DNA of 64,000 nucleotides from Sphingomonas jaspsi DSM 18422 (GTDB lineage: Bacteria; Pseudomonadota; Alphaproteobacteria; Sphingomonadales; Sphingomonadaceae): positions 989,810-1,053,809 of the forward strand of contig NZ_KK073876.1 of assembly GCF_000585415.1 (NCBI RefSeq), given 5' to 3'. The notes beneath the pieces are model-generated. The model was given only the letters and a program-made list of their open reading frames with translations. It did not search any database and was not told the origin of the DNA. The position numbers and the translations under genes were made by a program. Positions 31,199 to 41,153 of this stretch are shown here, one piece after another (within the stretch, counting starts at the first letter, position 1; each line of letters begins with the position of its first letter).

Positions 31199-31741
31199 AT
31201 GACCATCAAGATCAACGAACTCCGCGACAACGACGGCGCCCGCAAGGGTCGCGTTCGCGTCGGCCGTGGTATCGGTTCGGGCGTCGGCAAGACCGCCGGC
31301 CGCGGCCAGAAGGGCCAGAAGAGCCGTTCAGGCGTTTCCATCAAGGGCTTCGAAGGCGGCCAGATGCCGCTGCACATGCGCCTGCCGAAGCGCGGCTTCA
31401 ACAACATCTTCGCCAAGGATTATGCCGAGGTGAACCTGGGCGCGATCCAGAAGATGATCGACGCCAAGAAGCTCGACACCAAGGGCGTGCTCGACCATGA
31501 CGCGCTGAAGGCCGCTGGCCTGGCCCGCGGTGGCAAGGACGGCGTCCGCCTGCTCGGCAAGGGTGAGCTCAAGACCAAGGTCAGCTTCAAGGTCGCCGGC
31601 GCGTCGAAGGGCGCGATCGAAGCGGTCGAAAAGGCCGGTGGCAAGGTCGAGATCCTCGAAAAGAAGGATCCGGCTGCGCTGGCCGCTGCCAAGAAGGGCA
31701 AGACCCGCGACGCCAAGCTGGCCGCCAAGGCCGCGAAGTAA
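31199..31741 (+). CDS. rplO: 50S ribosomal protein L15
   Basis: Late-assembly 50S protein, 180 aa. The glycine-rich N-terminus is [20 protein letters not shown], followed by [17 protein letters not shown]. The C-terminus has a Lys/Ala-rich tail ([19 protein letters not shown]), making it longer than E. coli L15 (144). A 75-nt gap separates it from rpmD. Confidence 0.97.
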   Translation: MTIKINELRDNDGARKGRVRVGRGIGSGVGKTAGRGQKGQKSRSGVSIKGFEGGQMPLHMRLPKRGFNNIFAKDYAEVNLGAIQKMIDAKKLDTKGVLDHDALKAAGLARGGKDGVRLLGKGELKTKVSFKVAGASKGAIEAVEKAGGKVEILEKKDPAALAAAKKGKTRDAKLAAKAAK

Positions 31742-31796
31742 GCTACGGCTTTTCGCGCCAAGGGGGCTTCGCAACAGGCTTCCAGTGACTATATCG

Positions 31797-31828
31797 GGCG
31801 GCGGGGGGCTAAACAGCCCGTCGCCGCC
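31797..31828 (+). promoter_or_regulatory. Strong hairpin between rplO and secY
   Basis: Outer stem GGCGGCG / CGCCGCC (31797-31803 with 31822-31828) and inner stem GGGCT / AGCCC (31806-31819, AAAC loop), separated by a symmetrical 2-nt internal loop. Only a broken pyrimidine tract follows, so it may be a partial terminator or mRNA-stability element that separates secY and adk expression from the ribosomal genes. Confidence 0.5.
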
Positions 31829-31850
31829 TGTTACTTTCTAGGGAATATCG

Positions 31851-33221
31851 ATGGCATCCGCAGCCGAACAACTGGCTTCCAACATTTCGCTGGCAAGCTT
31901 CACCAAGGCGACCGAGCTGAAGAAGCGGCTCTGGTTCACCCTTGGTGCCCTCATCCTGTTCCGCCTGCTGTCCCACGTTCCCATCCCGGGCATCGATCCG
32001 CGCGCGCTGGCCAACCTGTTCCAGACGCAGCAGGGCGGCGTGCTCGACTTCTTCAACACCTTCTCGGGCGGCAGCCTGTCGCGCATGTCGATCATTGCGC
32101 TCGGCGTCATGCCCTACATCACGGCCTCGATCGTCGTTCAGCTGGCCGGTTCGCTCTACGAGCCGTGGAAGCAGCTGAAGAAGGAAGGTGAGACCGGCCG
32201 CAAGAAGCTGAACCAGTACACCCGTTACCTGACGGTGCTCCTGACCACGGTGCAGGGCTATTTCATCGCCCGCGGGCTTGAAGGCCTTGCCGCCACGCAG
32301 GGCATTGCCGCAGTGGTCGAACCGGGCATGCTATTCCGGGTGACCGCGACCATCAGCCTCGTCGGCGGCACGCTGTTCCTGATGTGGATCGGCGAACAGA
32401 TCACCAGCCGCGGCATCGGCAACGGCGTCTCGCTGATCATCATGGCCGGCATCGTCGCCTCGCTGCCGCTGCACCTTGCGCAGCTGTTCGAAGGCGGCCG
32501 CAGCGGCACCATGGATCCGCTGCTCGTGTTCGGCATCGTCATCGGCGTCATCGCGCTGGTGCTGTTCATCTGCTTCATGGAGCGCGCCCAGCGCCGCGTC
32601 CTGATCCAGTATCCCAAGCGCGCCACCGCGCGCGGCATGATGCAGCAGGACCGCAGCCACCTTCCGCTCAAGCTCAACACCGCCGGCGTCATCCCGCCGA
32701 TCTTCGCCTCGTCGCTGCTGCTGATGCCGCTGACGGTGCTGCAGTTCGCGGGTGGCAATTCGGCCAATCCGGGTGCGGGCGGCAGCGAATGGCTGATCAC
32801 CATCAGCACCTACCTGCGTCACGGCGCGCCGCTCTACCTCGCGCTCTACGCGTTCGGCATCATCTTCTTCTGCTTCTTCTACACCGCGGTGCAGTTCAAT
32901 TCGGAAGAAACGGCCGAAAACCTCAAGCGCCATGGCGGCTTCATTCCGGGCGTCCGTCCGGGCAAGGCGACCGAGGAATATTTCGATTCGCTGCTGAACC
33001 GCATCACCGTCATCGGTGCGGCCTATCTCACCACCATCTGCCTCATCCCGGAAATCGCGCTGAGCCAGGCGGGCGTGCCTTTCTACCTTGGTGGCACCAG
33101 CCTGCTGATCGTCGTCAACGTGACGATGGATACGGTCAGCCAGATCCAGAGCCACTTGATCGCGCACCAATATGGCGATTTGATCAAGAAGGCGAAGTTG
33201 AAGGGCGGCCGCCGCGGCTAA
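31851..33221 (+). CDS. secY: Protein translocase subunit SecY
   Basis: Channel-forming core of the Sec translocon, 456 aa with ten predicted membrane helices. Family motifs are LSHVPIPGIDPRAL before the plug, SIIALGVMPYITASIVVQL in TM2, GNGVSLIIMAGI, and the cytosolic loop FIPGVRPGKATEEYFDSLLN. It is placed at the end of the spc block, as in most proteobacteria. Confidence 0.97.
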   Translation: MASAAEQLASNISLASFTKATELKKRLWFTLGALILFRLLSHVPIPGIDPRALANLFQTQQGGVLDFFNTFSGGSLSRMSIIALGVMPYITASIVVQLAGSLYEPWKQLKKEGETGRKKLNQYTRYLTVLLTTVQGYFIARGLEGLAATQGIAAVVEPGMLFRVTATISLVGGTLFLMWIGEQITSRGIGNGVSLIIMAGIVASLPLHLAQLFEGGRSGTMDPLLVFGIVIGVIALVLFICFMERAQRRVLIQYPKRATARGMMQQDRSHLPLKLNTAGVIPPIFASSLLLMPLTVLQFAGGNSANPGAGGSEWLITISTYLRHGAPLYLALYAFGIIFFCFFYTAVQFNSEETAENLKRHGGFIPGVRPGKATEEYFDSLLNRITVIGAAYLTTICLIPEIALSQAGVPFYLGGTSLLIVVNVTMDTVSQIQSHLIAHQYGDLIKKAKLKGGRRG

Positions 33222-33251
33222 GCGGCGCCACCGACCGGGGGAGTAAGACAC

Positions 33252-33896
33252 GTGGACATCATCCTTCTGGGCCCTCCGGGGGCAGGCAAGGGCACCCAGG
33301 CGCAGCGGCTCGTCGAGACGCGCGGGATGGTGCAACTGTCGACCGGCGACATGCTGCGCGAAGCGGTCGCCAAGGGCACCCCGACGGGCCTCAAGGCCAA
33401 GGCGATCATGGCCGCCGGCGAACTCGTCAGCGACGCAATCGTGTCGGCCCTGATCAGCGAACGGCTCGACGCCTCCAGCGACAAGGGCGCCATCTTCGAC
33501 GGCTTTCCGCGTACCGGTCATCAGGCGGCGGCGCTGGAGATCCTGCTCGACGAACGGGGACGCAAGCTCGACCATGTGATCGAACTGGTGGTCGACGAAG
33601 AAGCGCTGGTCGAACGCATCACCGGCCGCTTCACCTGCGCCAACTGCGGCGCGGGCTACCACGACAAGTTCAAGCTGCCCAAGGTCGAGGGCACCTGCGA
33701 CGTTTGCGGCAGCCACGACTTCAAGCGCCGCCCGGACGACAACGAACAGACCGTCCGCACCCGCATGGCCGAATATCGGGCCAAGACCGCACCGATCCTT
33801 CCCGTCTACGAGGAAAAGGGGCTGGTCCGCCGGGTCGATGGCATGGGTACGGTCGACGAAGTCGCAGCGGCGATCGACGCGATCCTCGACAGCTAG
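33252..33896 (+). CDS. adk: Adenylate kinase
   Basis: Catalyses ATP + AMP = 2 ADP; 214 aa. The P-loop is IILLGPPGAGKGTQAQRLVE, the AMP site includes LSTGDMLREAV and FDGFPRT. The LID carries two Cys pairs (FTCANCGAGYHD and GTCDVCGSHDF), so it is the zinc-binding long-LID type. The start is GTG 33252. The gene is in its usual place after secY. Confidence 0.96.
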   Translation: MDIILLGPPGAGKGTQAQRLVETRGMVQLSTGDMLREAVAKGTPTGLKAKAIMAAGELVSDAIVSALISERLDASSDKGAIFDGFPRTGHQAAALEILLDERGRKLDHVIELVVDEEALVERITGRFTCANCGAGYHDKFKLPKVEGTCDVCGSHDFKRRPDDNEQTVRTRMAEYRAKTAPILPVYEEKGLVRRVDGMGTVDEVAAAIDAILDS

Positions 33897-33942
33897 GTCG
33901 AATTGACGCACTCTCGTCCCGCTCGTTGTTGAGGGGAACCGG

Positions 33943-34485
33943 ATGCGTATTTCAGCCTCGATCCTGTGCATGGCACCAATGCTGGCCGCCGCGCCGGCAA
34001 CCGCCGCGGTTCTGTCCGCCGGCGATCATGGCTTCGAGGTGCAGCACAGCGTCAACCTCGTCGTCCCGCCGGCCGAGGCCTATTCCGCCTTCGCCCAGAT
34101 CGGCGGATGGTGGGACAACCAGCACAGCTATTCGGGCGAGGCCAAGCGGCTGACGCTCAACCTTCGTCCCGGCGGTTGCTTTTGCGAAACGCTCGATGAC
34201 GGGGGCGGTGTCGAACACATGCGCGTCGCCTATGTCCAACCGGGCGAGCGCGTGGTGCTGACCGGCAGCCTGGGTCCGATGCTTTACGAGGCGACGTCCG
34301 GTGTGATGGACGTCAAGTTCGAACGCATCGCCGGCGGCACCAAGGTCAGCCTGTCGTACCGGGTTGCCGGTTTCGCCAAGGGCGGCGCGGCGGCCATGGC
34401 GCCGGTCGTCGACCAGGTGCTCGGAACGCAGATGAAGCGCTACCGCAGCTTCGCCGCGGCGGGCGGGGAAAAGCCTAAGCTCTGA
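33943..34485 (+). CDS. Secreted START/SRPBCC-like protein
   Basis: A 180-residue protein with a signal peptide (MRISASILCMAPMLAAAPATAA) and an SRPBCC-type helix-grip domain: VNLVVPPAEAYSAFAQIGGWWD at the start, FCETLDDGGGVEHMRV in the middle, and a long C-terminal helix ending VLGTQMKRYRSFAA. The family binds hydrophobic ligands; the ligand is unknown. AGGGGAACC precedes the ATG. Its last 11 nt overlap the convergent folA. Confidence 0.75.
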   Translation: MRISASILCMAPMLAAAPATAAVLSAGDHGFEVQHSVNLVVPPAEAYSAFAQIGGWWDNQHSYSGEAKRLTLNLRPGGCFCETLDDGGGVEHMRVAYVQPGERVVLTGSLGPMLYEATSGVMDVKFERIAGGTKVSLSYRVAGFAKGGAAAMAPVVDQVLGTQMKRYRSFAAAGGEKPKL

Positions 34486-34966
34486 CCAGCGTGACCGTTC
34501 GCCAGCCCGGGACCGTGCCGCTCGGCAGGTGATCCTCACTGGCGATTTCGCGCCATTGCTCGCTGGAGCGTAGGTCGGGCATCGTAACGTCGCCCTCGAC
34601 CTCGGCGAGCACCTCGGTCAGCTCGATCCTGTCGGCAATGGGTTCGAACAGCTGGAACACCGCCGCGCCGCCGATGACCGAGATCGGATCGTTCCCAGCC
34701 CTCGCGATCGCGCTGTTGAGGTCGTGAACTACCTCGACCCCTTCCGCCGCCCAGTCGCGATCGCGGGTCATCACGATGTGGCGACGGCCCGGCAAGATGC
34801 CCGGCAGGCTGTCGAACGTCTTGCGCCCCATGATCATCGCGCTGCCCATGGTCAGCGCCTTGAAGCGTTTCAGGTCGCCGGGAATATGCCAGGGCAGGTC
34901 ATTGTCCTTGCCGATGACGCCGTTGATGGCGCGCGCCAGCACGATGGTGATGGGGGGACGGTTCAT
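34475..34966 (-). CDS. folA: Dihydrofolate reductase
   Basis: NADPH-dependent reduction of dihydrofolate; target of trimethoprim; 163 aa. Family motifs are IVLARAINGVIGKDNDLPWH (with the Asp/Trp active-site region), MGRKTFDSLP, GRRHIVMTRD and VIGGAAVFQLF. It is read leftward, divergent from the FAD-linked oxidase. Confidence 0.94.
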   Translation of the reverse strand: MNRPPITIVLARAINGVIGKDNDLPWHIPGDLKRFKALTMGSAMIMGRKTFDSLPGILPGRRHIVMTRDRDWAAEGVEVVHDLNSAIARAGNDPISVIGGAAVFQLFEPIADRIELTEVLAEVEGDVTMPDLRSSEQWREIASEDHLPSGTVPGWRTVTLVRA

Positions 34967-35017
34967 GTCTCCCTCCTACGCTTGCGGGGCGGGGTCGGGC
35001 AAGCGTAGGGGTGGGGC

Positions 35018-36436
35018 ATGACGCCCGCGCAGCAGCAACTGGTCGATACCATCCGGGACCGCTTGGGCGACAAGAGCGTCGTGACCGACGCTGACGACCT
35101 TGCCCCGTGGCTGACCGACTGGCGGGGGCGCTGGAATGGCGACGCGCCGGCCATGCTTCAGCCCGCGTCGACCGACGAGGTGGCGGCGATGGTCGAGCTT
35201 GCCGCGGAGCTGGGTGTTCCGCTGGTGCCGCAGGGTGGCAACACGTCGATGGTGGGCGGCGCTACCCCTCCGGCGGACGGATCGGCCGTCATCCTGTCGA
35301 CGCGGCGGATGAACCGCATCCGCTCGATCGACGTCGCGAGCCAAAGCTGCGTCGCCGAAGCCGGCGTGATCCTGCAGACGCTGCACGAGGCGGTGGAGCG
35401 CGAAGGGCTGCGCTTCCCGCTCACGCTCGGCTCGCGGGGCAGCGCAACGATCGGCGGCCTGACGTCGACCAATGCCGGGGGGACGCAGGTGCTGCGCTTC
35501 GGCCCGATGCGCGCGCTGGTGCAGGGGATAGAGGCGGTGCTTCCGGACGGCACCATCCACCACGGACTCACCGGTCTCAAGAAGGACAATCGCGGCAGCA
35601 GCATCGACCAGCTGCTGGTCGCGGCCGAAGGGACGCTGGGGATTATCACTGCGGTCCGGTTGAAGCTCGTTCCTGCCATCCGCTCGCGCGCGGTGGCGTG
35701 GCTCGGCGTCGCCAGCCCGCAGGCCGCGCTTGATGTGTTGCGCGCGTTGGAAGCCGAGACGGGCCAGGTAGAGGGCTTCGAAATCCTGCCGCGGGAGTCG
35801 CTCGAGGCCGCGCTCGCACAAATCCCCGGACTGCGCCGCCCGCTGGAAGGCGAGCACGACTGGCATGTGCTGGTCGAAGCAGTCGCGCACGATGCAGCGG
35901 ACGAGGAACCTGAAGCGCTACTTGCTCGGCTGCTGGCGCCGTTGATGGAGCGGGGTTCGGTCGAGGATGCGACCATCTCCAACTCCGACGCGCAGGCTGA
36001 TGCGTTCTGGCACATTCGCGACAGCCTGTCGGAAGCGGAGAAGAAGCAGTTCGGTCCCGCTACCCAGCACGATATCAGCGTGCCCGTCGACGACATGCCG
36101 CGCTTCATGGGTGAGGCGGCGCGCGCGGTCGAGGCCGCATTCCCGGGAACTCACGCTTCGGGCTTCGGCCATCTTGGCGACGGAAATGTCCACTTCCACG
36201 TCCGCGCCGGATCGCGCGGCGGGTCGGACTGGCTGGCGCGCGAAGGGGAGGCGGTGACCCGCTTCGTCCACGACCTCGTCGTCGCGGCGGGCGGGTCGAT
36301 CAGCGCCGAACATGGTATCGGCCAGATGAAACGCGACGAGCTTGCGCGCCTGTCGCCCGAGCGGGTCGCGACGCTAAGAGCACTGAAGGCCGCGCTCGAC
36401 CCCAAGGGCCTGTTCAACCCCGGCAAGCTGGTCTGA
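35018..36436 (+). CDS. FAD-binding oxidoreductase (GlcD / D-2-hydroxyglutarate dehydrogenase family)
   Basis: Flavoprotein of the VAO/FAD_binding_4 type, 472 aa. The FAD domain has VPLVPQGGNTSMVGGATPPA, LGSRGSATIGGLTSTNAGGT and AAEGTLGIITAVRLKLVP. The C-terminal cap has FGHLGDGNVHFHVRAG and SAEHGIGQMKRDELARLSPE, which hold the metal and catalytic His residues in this family. The likely substrate is a D-2-hydroxy acid (D-2-hydroxyglutarate, D-lactate or glycolate). It abuts the convergent sugar dehydrogenase with no gap. Confidence 0.85.
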   Translation: MTPAQQQLVDTIRDRLGDKSVVTDADDLAPWLTDWRGRWNGDAPAMLQPASTDEVAAMVELAAELGVPLVPQGGNTSMVGGATPPADGSAVILSTRRMNRIRSIDVASQSCVAEAGVILQTLHEAVEREGLRFPLTLGSRGSATIGGLTSTNAGGTQVLRFGPMRALVQGIEAVLPDGTIHHGLTGLKKDNRGSSIDQLLVAAEGTLGIITAVRLKLVPAIRSRAVAWLGVASPQAALDVLRALEAETGQVEGFEILPRESLEAALAQIPGLRRPLEGEHDWHVLVEAVAHDAADEEPEALLARLLAPLMERGSVEDATISNSDAQADAFWHIRDSLSEAEKKQFGPATQHDISVPVDDMPRFMGEAARAVEAAFPGTHASGFGHLGDGNVHFHVRAGSRGGSDWLAREGEAVTRFVHDLVVAAGGSISAEHGIGQMKRDELARLSPERVATLRALKAALDPKGLFNPGKLV

Positions 36437-37723
36437 TCAAAGGCTCCAGATCGTCAGGTCGTCGCGCACCGCGGCGGGATCCAGCCTGGCGCGGACATCG
36501 ACGATGACCCCGCCTTTCGCCACCATCGCCGAATAGGCCGCGGCGTCCCACGGTTCATAGTCGCGGTGCGGCACCGCGACGATCAGCGCGTGGAGGTCGG
36601 CGAACGCGTCCAGCGAGGTGAGCGAAACGCCATATTCGCGGGCCAGCGCCGCCGCGTCGGCCAGCGGATCGTGGATCAGCGGCTCGATCCCGAACGACTG
36701 CAATTCGCGGACGATGTCGATGACCTTGCTGTTGCGGATGTCGGGGACATTTTCCTTGAAGGTGAATCCGAGGATGCCGACCCGCATGTCCTTGAGCGGC
36801 AGCGGCAGGCGGGCGAGCAGCTTGGTGGTTTTTTGCGCGATATGGGCACCCATGCCGTCGTTGATGCGGCGGCCCGACAGGATGACTTCGGGGCGATAAC
36901 CAAGCTCTTCGGCCTTGGCCGTAAGATAATAGGGATCGACCCCGATGCAGTGGCCGCCGACCAGGCCGGGATGGAAGTTGAGGAAATTCCACTTGGTCCC
37001 CGCCGCGGCCAGCACGTCGGCGGTGCGGATATCCATCAGGTCGCAGATTTTGGAAACTTCATTCATCAGCGCGATGTTGAGGTCGCGCTGGCTGTTTTCG
37101 ATGACCTTGGCGGCTTCGGCGACCTTGATGGAGGGGGCGCGGTGGATGCCCGCTTCGATGATCGAGCCGTAGAGGTTGGCGAGCGCATCGAGCGTCGCGG
37201 CGTCTTGCCCGGCGACCACCTTGACGATCTTCTCCAGCGGCCGCGCCTTGTCGCCGGGGTTGATGCGTTCGGGGCTGTAGCCGAGCGTGAAGTCGCGGCC
37301 CGCCACCAACCCGGACGCCCGCTCCAGCGCTGGGCCGCAAATCTCTTCGGTCACGCCCGGGTAGACCGTGCTTTCGAACACGATGATTGCGCCCTTGGGC
37401 ATGATCGCGCCGACCGTTTCGCAAGCCCCCAGCAGCGCACGGAAATCGGGTCGATTGGCCTGGTCAATCGGGGTCGGAACGGTGACGATGAAGATGTTGG
37501 CATCGGCCAGATCGCCGCGATCGGCGGTCAGGCCCAGCGAACTGGACAACAACGCGGCAGCATCGACCTCGCCAGTCGCATCGTCACCCCTTTTGAGCGA
37601 AGCGACGCGGCGCTCGTCGATGTCGAACCCCACCACGTGATGGTGCCGCGCAAGGACGACGCTAAGCGGCAGCCCGACATAACCCAGGCCGATGACGGCA
37701 ACCTTCCGGTCCTTGCTGCTCAC
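36437..37723 (-). CDS. Nucleotide-sugar (UDP-sugar) dehydrogenase, TviB/WecC type
   Basis: NAD-dependent two-step oxidation of a UDP-hexose or UDP-N-acetylhexosamine to the uronic acid, for surface polysaccharide. The N-terminal Rossmann motif is VAVIGLGYVGLPLSVVLARH, and the catalytic Cys is in FHPGLVGGHCIGVDPYYLTA. The C-terminal domain has ILGFTFKENVPDIRNSKVID. Its 428 aa match the TviB/WbpA-like subgroup that oxidises UDP-GlcNAc or UDP-GalNAc more than UDP-Glc dehydrogenase. The start is GTG 37723. No other polysaccharide gene adjoins it. Confidence 0.85.
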   Translation of the reverse strand: MSSKDRKVAVIGLGYVGLPLSVVLARHHHVVGFDIDERRVASLKRGDDATGEVDAAALLSSSLGLTADRGDLADANIFIVTVPTPIDQANRPDFRALLGACETVGAIMPKGAIIVFESTVYPGVTEEICGPALERASGLVAGRDFTLGYSPERINPGDKARPLEKIVKVVAGQDAATLDALANLYGSIIEAGIHRAPSIKVAEAAKVIENSQRDLNIALMNEVSKICDLMDIRTADVLAAAGTKWNFLNFHPGLVGGHCIGVDPYYLTAKAEELGYRPEVILSGRRINDGMGAHIAQKTTKLLARLPLPLKDMRVGILGFTFKENVPDIRNSKVIDIVRELQSFGIEPLIHDPLADAAALAREYGVSLTSLDAFADLHALIVAVPHRDYEPWDAAAYSAMVAKGGVIVDVRARLDPAAVRDDLTIWSL

Positions 37724-37801
37724 GCGCGATCACACTCCTTGTTACCGCACCTGCTTGGGGCAGCGGACCCGCTCGGCGCAAGCGCCAACTTGGCGGTCGG
37801 C

Positions 37802-38602
37802 TCAGGCCTCGACCGGCGCCAGTCGCGTCGCGGCCTTCATCGCGCTTGCGAAATCGGCCAGCGCATCGGGTCCCTCGCGGTGGAGCAGGTCGACGATGGC
37901 CGAACCGCAAACGGCGCCCGCCGCGCCTTCGCGAACCGCGGCGGCGACGCTGAGCGGCGAGGAAATGCCGAAGCCGAGGATCGGCGGCGGCGCCTCGGCG
38001 GCAGCAAGTTCTTCGAACAGGCCGCGATGGTCGAAATTCTGCGTGTCGCGGCCGGTGACCCCGGCGCGAGCGACGCAATAGGTGAAGCCCGACGACAAAT
38101 CGGCGATGCGGCGCAGCGTTTCCTTTGGCGTGTTGGTCGCGGCGATCATCACCCAGTCGAGCCCGGCGGCCTTCGCGGCGTCGGCATAGGGCGCGGCCTC
38201 GACGCTGGGGATGTCGGCGACCAGCAGGCTGTCCGCGCCCGCCGCCGCCAGGTCGCGCACAAAGTCATCGAACCCGCGGGCGATGGCGATATTGGCGTAG
38301 GTGAGGATGCCGATCGGGACGTCGGGGTGACGGGCGCGGATTCGGGAGATCAGGTCGAGGCAGTCGGCGGTCCGCACCCCTGCCGCAAGTGCACGCTGCG
38401 CGGCGGCCTGGATGATCGATCCGTCGGCGACGGGATCGCTGAAGGGGATGCCGAGCTCGAGGAAGTCGACCCCGCCCGCGACCAGCGCATCGGCGGCGGC
38501 GAGCGATCCCTCAAAACTCGGGTCGCCGAGCGTCAGGAAGCCGCCGAACGCGCCTTCCCCGGCGGCGCGGCAGCGCTCGAACATGGCGGCGTAGCGGCTC
38601 AT
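37802..38602 (-). CDS. trpA: Tryptophan synthase alpha chain
   Basis: Cleaves indole-3-glycerol phosphate to indole and glyceraldehyde 3-phosphate; last gene of the trp operon, 266 aa. Catalytic Glu is in [20 protein letters not shown], catalytic Asp in [11 protein letters not shown], and the phosphate-binding end is [11 protein letters not shown] with [12 protein letters not shown]. Its ATG overlaps the trpB stop (ATGA). Confidence 0.96.
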   Translation of the reverse strand: MSRYAAMFERCRAAGEGAFGGFLTLGDPSFEGSLAAADALVAGGVDFLELGIPFSDPVADGSIIQAAAQRALAAGVRTADCLDLISRIRARHPDVPIGILTYANIAIARGFDDFVRDLAAAGADSLLVADIPSVEAAPYADAAKAAGLDWVMIAATNTPKETLRRIADLSSGFTYCVARAGVTGRDTQNFDHRGLFEELAAAEAPPPILGFGISSPLSVAAAVREGAAGAVCGSAIVDLLHREGPDALADFASAMKAATRLAPVEA

Positions 38603-39786
38603 GCGGCGGCCCTCGCAAGGCGTCCACCCAAGACATGCTGCGCTTGCACCATATCCTTGTCGCCGCGCCCTGACAGGTTGACCAACAGCACGCGGTCCTT
38701 TCCGTCTTCGGCCAGCTTCATGGCGTATGACAAAGCGTGGCAGCTTTCGAACGCGCCGACGATGCCTTCACCCCGCGCCAGCGCCACGAAAGCATCGAGC
38801 GCCTCGGTGTCGGTCGCCCCAACATAGGTCGCGCGGCCGATGTCCTTGAGGTGCGAATGCTCGGGTCCGACGGCGGGATAATCGAGTCCTGCCGACACAG
38901 ACCAAGTATCGTCGACCTGTCCGTCCTCGTCCTGCAGCAGCAGCGTTTCCGCGCCGTGGAGGATGCCGGGCCGACCTTTAAGGATCGTCGCGCCATGCTC
39001 GCGGCCCGACAGGCCCTTGCCCGCCGCTTCGACGCCGATCAGTTCGACGTCCTTATCCGCGACGAAATCGCTAAAGATGCCCATGGCGTTGGATCCACCG
39101 CCGACGCAGGCGATGACCGCGTCGGGCAGGCGGCCTTCGATGTCGAGGATCTGCTCGCGCGCTTCCTTGCCGATCACACGCTGGAACTCGCGCACCATCA
39201 GCGGGAAGGGGTGCGGCCCGGCGACGGTGCCGAGCAGGTAATGCGTGTCGGCGAAGCTCGCGGTCCAGTCGCGCAGCGCCTCATTGACGGCGTCCTTCAG
39301 CGTCCGCCCGCCGCTGGTGACGGGGACAACTTCGGCGCCCATCAATTCCATGCGGAACACGTTGAGCTGCTGCCGTTCGACATCGTCGGCGCCCATGTAG
39401 ATGCGGGTCTTGAGGCCGAACAGTGCCCCGGCCAGCGCGGTCGCGACGCCATGCTGGCCCGCGCCGGTTTCGGCGATCAGGCGCGGCTTGCCCATGCGCT
39501 TGGCCAGAAGTGCCTGCGCCAGCACCTGGTTGGTCTTGTGCGCCCCGCCGTGGAGCAAATCCTCGCGCTTCAGGTAGATGCGCGTTCCGCCCTTCGACAG
39601 GTTGCGGCAGCGGGTCAGCGGCGTGGGGCGTCCGGCATAGGTCGACAGCAAGTCGGCCAGTTCGGCATTAAACGCCGGGTCCTGCTGCGCGTCGAGAAAG
39701 GCAGCCTCAAGCTGTTCCAGCGCCGGCACTAGGATTTCCGGCACAAAGGCGCCGCCGAAGCGCCCGAACCGTCCAGACTGTCTCAC
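38599..39786 (-). CDS. trpB: Tryptophan synthase beta chain
   Basis: PLP enzyme joining indole and serine, 395 aa. The PLP lysine is in [20 protein letters not shown], the phosphate-binding GGGSNA in [18 protein letters not shown], and the N-terminus is [20 protein letters not shown]. The start is GTG 39786, overlapping the trpCF stop (GTGA); the stop overlaps trpA. Confidence 0.97.
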   Translation of the reverse strand: MRQSGRFGRFGGAFVPEILVPALEQLEAAFLDAQQDPAFNAELADLLSTYAGRPTPLTRCRNLSKGGTRIYLKREDLLHGGAHKTNQVLAQALLAKRMGKPRLIAETGAGQHGVATALAGALFGLKTRIYMGADDVERQQLNVFRMELMGAEVVPVTSGGRTLKDAVNEALRDWTASFADTHYLLGTVAGPHPFPLMVREFQRVIGKEAREQILDIEGRLPDAVIACVGGGSNAMGIFSDFVADKDVELIGVEAAGKGLSGREHGATILKGRPGILHGAETLLLQDEDGQVDDTWSVSAGLDYPAVGPEHSHLKDIGRATYVGATDTEALDAFVALARGEGIVGAFESCHALSYAMKLAEDGKDRVLLVNLSGRGDKDMVQAQHVLGGRLARAAA

Positions 39787-41153
39787 TTGTCACCTCTCGT
39801 CTTGGGGCGCAGCGCCGCAAACAGCGCGCGCACCTTGGTTTCATCCTTGATCCCCGGAGCCGCTTCGACACGCGACGACACGTCGATCGCGTAAGCGCCA
39901 AGCTGCGCTGCCTCGGCGGCATTGTCCGGACCGATTCCACCCGCAACGATGGAAGCGGACAAATTGGCCACGCCCTTTAAAACATCCCAGTCGAACGTCG
40001 ATCCGGTGCCGCCGCTGGCACCTTTAACCGCCGTATCGAACAGGGTGCGGTCGGCTGCCCGGGCCTGGTCCACGGACTTTCCGTCCACACCCCGCACGGC
40101 CCAGATTTCGGTGCCGTGGTGGAGCAATTCCCGCAAGCCTTGAATGTCCCTTTCGCTTTCGCGGCCATGCATTTGGACGGCGTCGAGACCGATGTCGTTG
40201 GCGACGGCTGCGACGGTGTCGACCGGCGCATCCCGAAACACACCGACGGCCTTCAGCCCTTGCCGGTGCGCATGATCGGCAAGCAACCTCGCCTGCGCCG
40301 CGTCCACCTCGCGCGGCGTGCCCGGGACCATGATGAGGCCAGCGTGGGTCGCGCCCGCGGCCGCGGCAAGCGCGACATCCTCGGCCCGCGTCAGGCCGCA
40401 TAGCTTGACCCGCCCGAAGACCAGCGCACGCGCCGCCTCGGCGATATCGTCCGCCGCCATCAGCGACGACCCGACCAGGAAAGCGTCGACGATCGGCGCC
40501 AATCGCTCGACATCGCGCCGCGCCGCGATCCCGGATTCGGAAATCAGAAGCACATGATCGGGCACCACCGCGGCCAGCCGTTCGGTCACCGCCAGGTCGG
40601 TCTTCAAGGTCTTGAGGTCGCGATTGTTGATGCCGACGATCTCCGCGCCAAGTTCCAGCGCGCGGGCCAGCTCGGCCTCGTCATGGACCTCGACGATGGC
40701 GTCCATCGCCAATCGCCGCGCGGCAGCCAGCACCTGGGCCGCGGTGCGGTCGTCGAGGACCGACATCATCACCAGCACGGCGTCGGCGCCGGCGGCGCGC
40801 GCCTCGCTCACCTGATTGGCGTCGACCACGAAATCCTTGGCCAGGATCGGTCCGTCGAACCGCTCGCGTACGAAGCGCAGGTCGTCGAGCGAGCCGCCGA
40901 AGTCGGCGCCGTCGGTCAAGACGCTAATCGCGTCGGCGATCGGGGCATAGGCGGTGACGGCCTGTTCGACGCTGTGCTTACCCCGGTGGCCTGACGGCGA
41001 TTTGCGTTTCACCTCCATGATGAAGCGGGCACCGGGCCGGGCCAGCGCGGCCTTGAGCGATCGGGTCGTCGGAACCGCCGGGACCGGGTCCGGCAGCCGC
41101 TCGGCCACCTCCAGCCGCTTGCGCTCGACGATGCGGGCGAGGACGTCAGCCAT
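39783..41153 (-). CDS. trpCF: Bifunctional indole-3-glycerol-phosphate synthase / phosphoribosylanthranilate isomerase
   Basis: Fusion of two consecutive tryptophan enzymes, 456 aa, almost the length of E. coli TrpCF (453). Residues 1 to about 245 are Trp[37 protein letters not shown] and GINNRDLKT. Residues from about 248 are Trp[16 protein letters not shown] with catalytic Cys252, VGVFRD, VQMHG, and Asp373 in [19 protein letters not shown]. Start ATG 41153 ([13 protein letters not shown]) is the standard TrpC start; longer in-frame codons lie inside trpD. Confidence 0.95.
   Translation of the reverse strand: MADVLARIVERKRLEVAERLPDPVPAVPTTRSLKAALARPGARFIMEVKRKSPSGHRGKHSVEQAVTAYAPIADAISVLTDGADFGGSLDDLRFVRERFDGPILAKDFVVDANQVSEARAAGADAVLVMMSVLDDRTAAQVLAAARRLAMDAIVEVHDEAELARALELGAEIVGINNRDLKTLKTDLAVTERLAAVVPDHVLLISESGIAARRDVERLAPIVDAFLVGSSLMAADDIAEAARALVFGRVKLCGLTRAEDVALAAAAGATHAGLIMVPGTPREVDAAQARLLADHAHRQGLKAVGVFRDAPVDTVAAVANDIGLDAVQMHGRESERDIQGLRELLHHGTEIWAVRGVDGKSVDQARAADRTLFDTAVKGASGGTGSTFDWDVLKGVANLSASIVAGGIGPDNAAEAAQLGAYAIDVSSRVEAAPGIKDETKVRALFAALRPKTRGDK

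Noticed and set aside
37775..37786. GGCGC-AA-GCGCC downstream of trpA as a terminator
   Set aside because: Stem is only 5 bp with a 2-nt loop and no T-run on the transcribed strand.
36566..38827. A 753-codon plus-strand frame across the sugar dehydrogenase and trpA
   Set aside because: Antisense to two well-supported genes; no start context.
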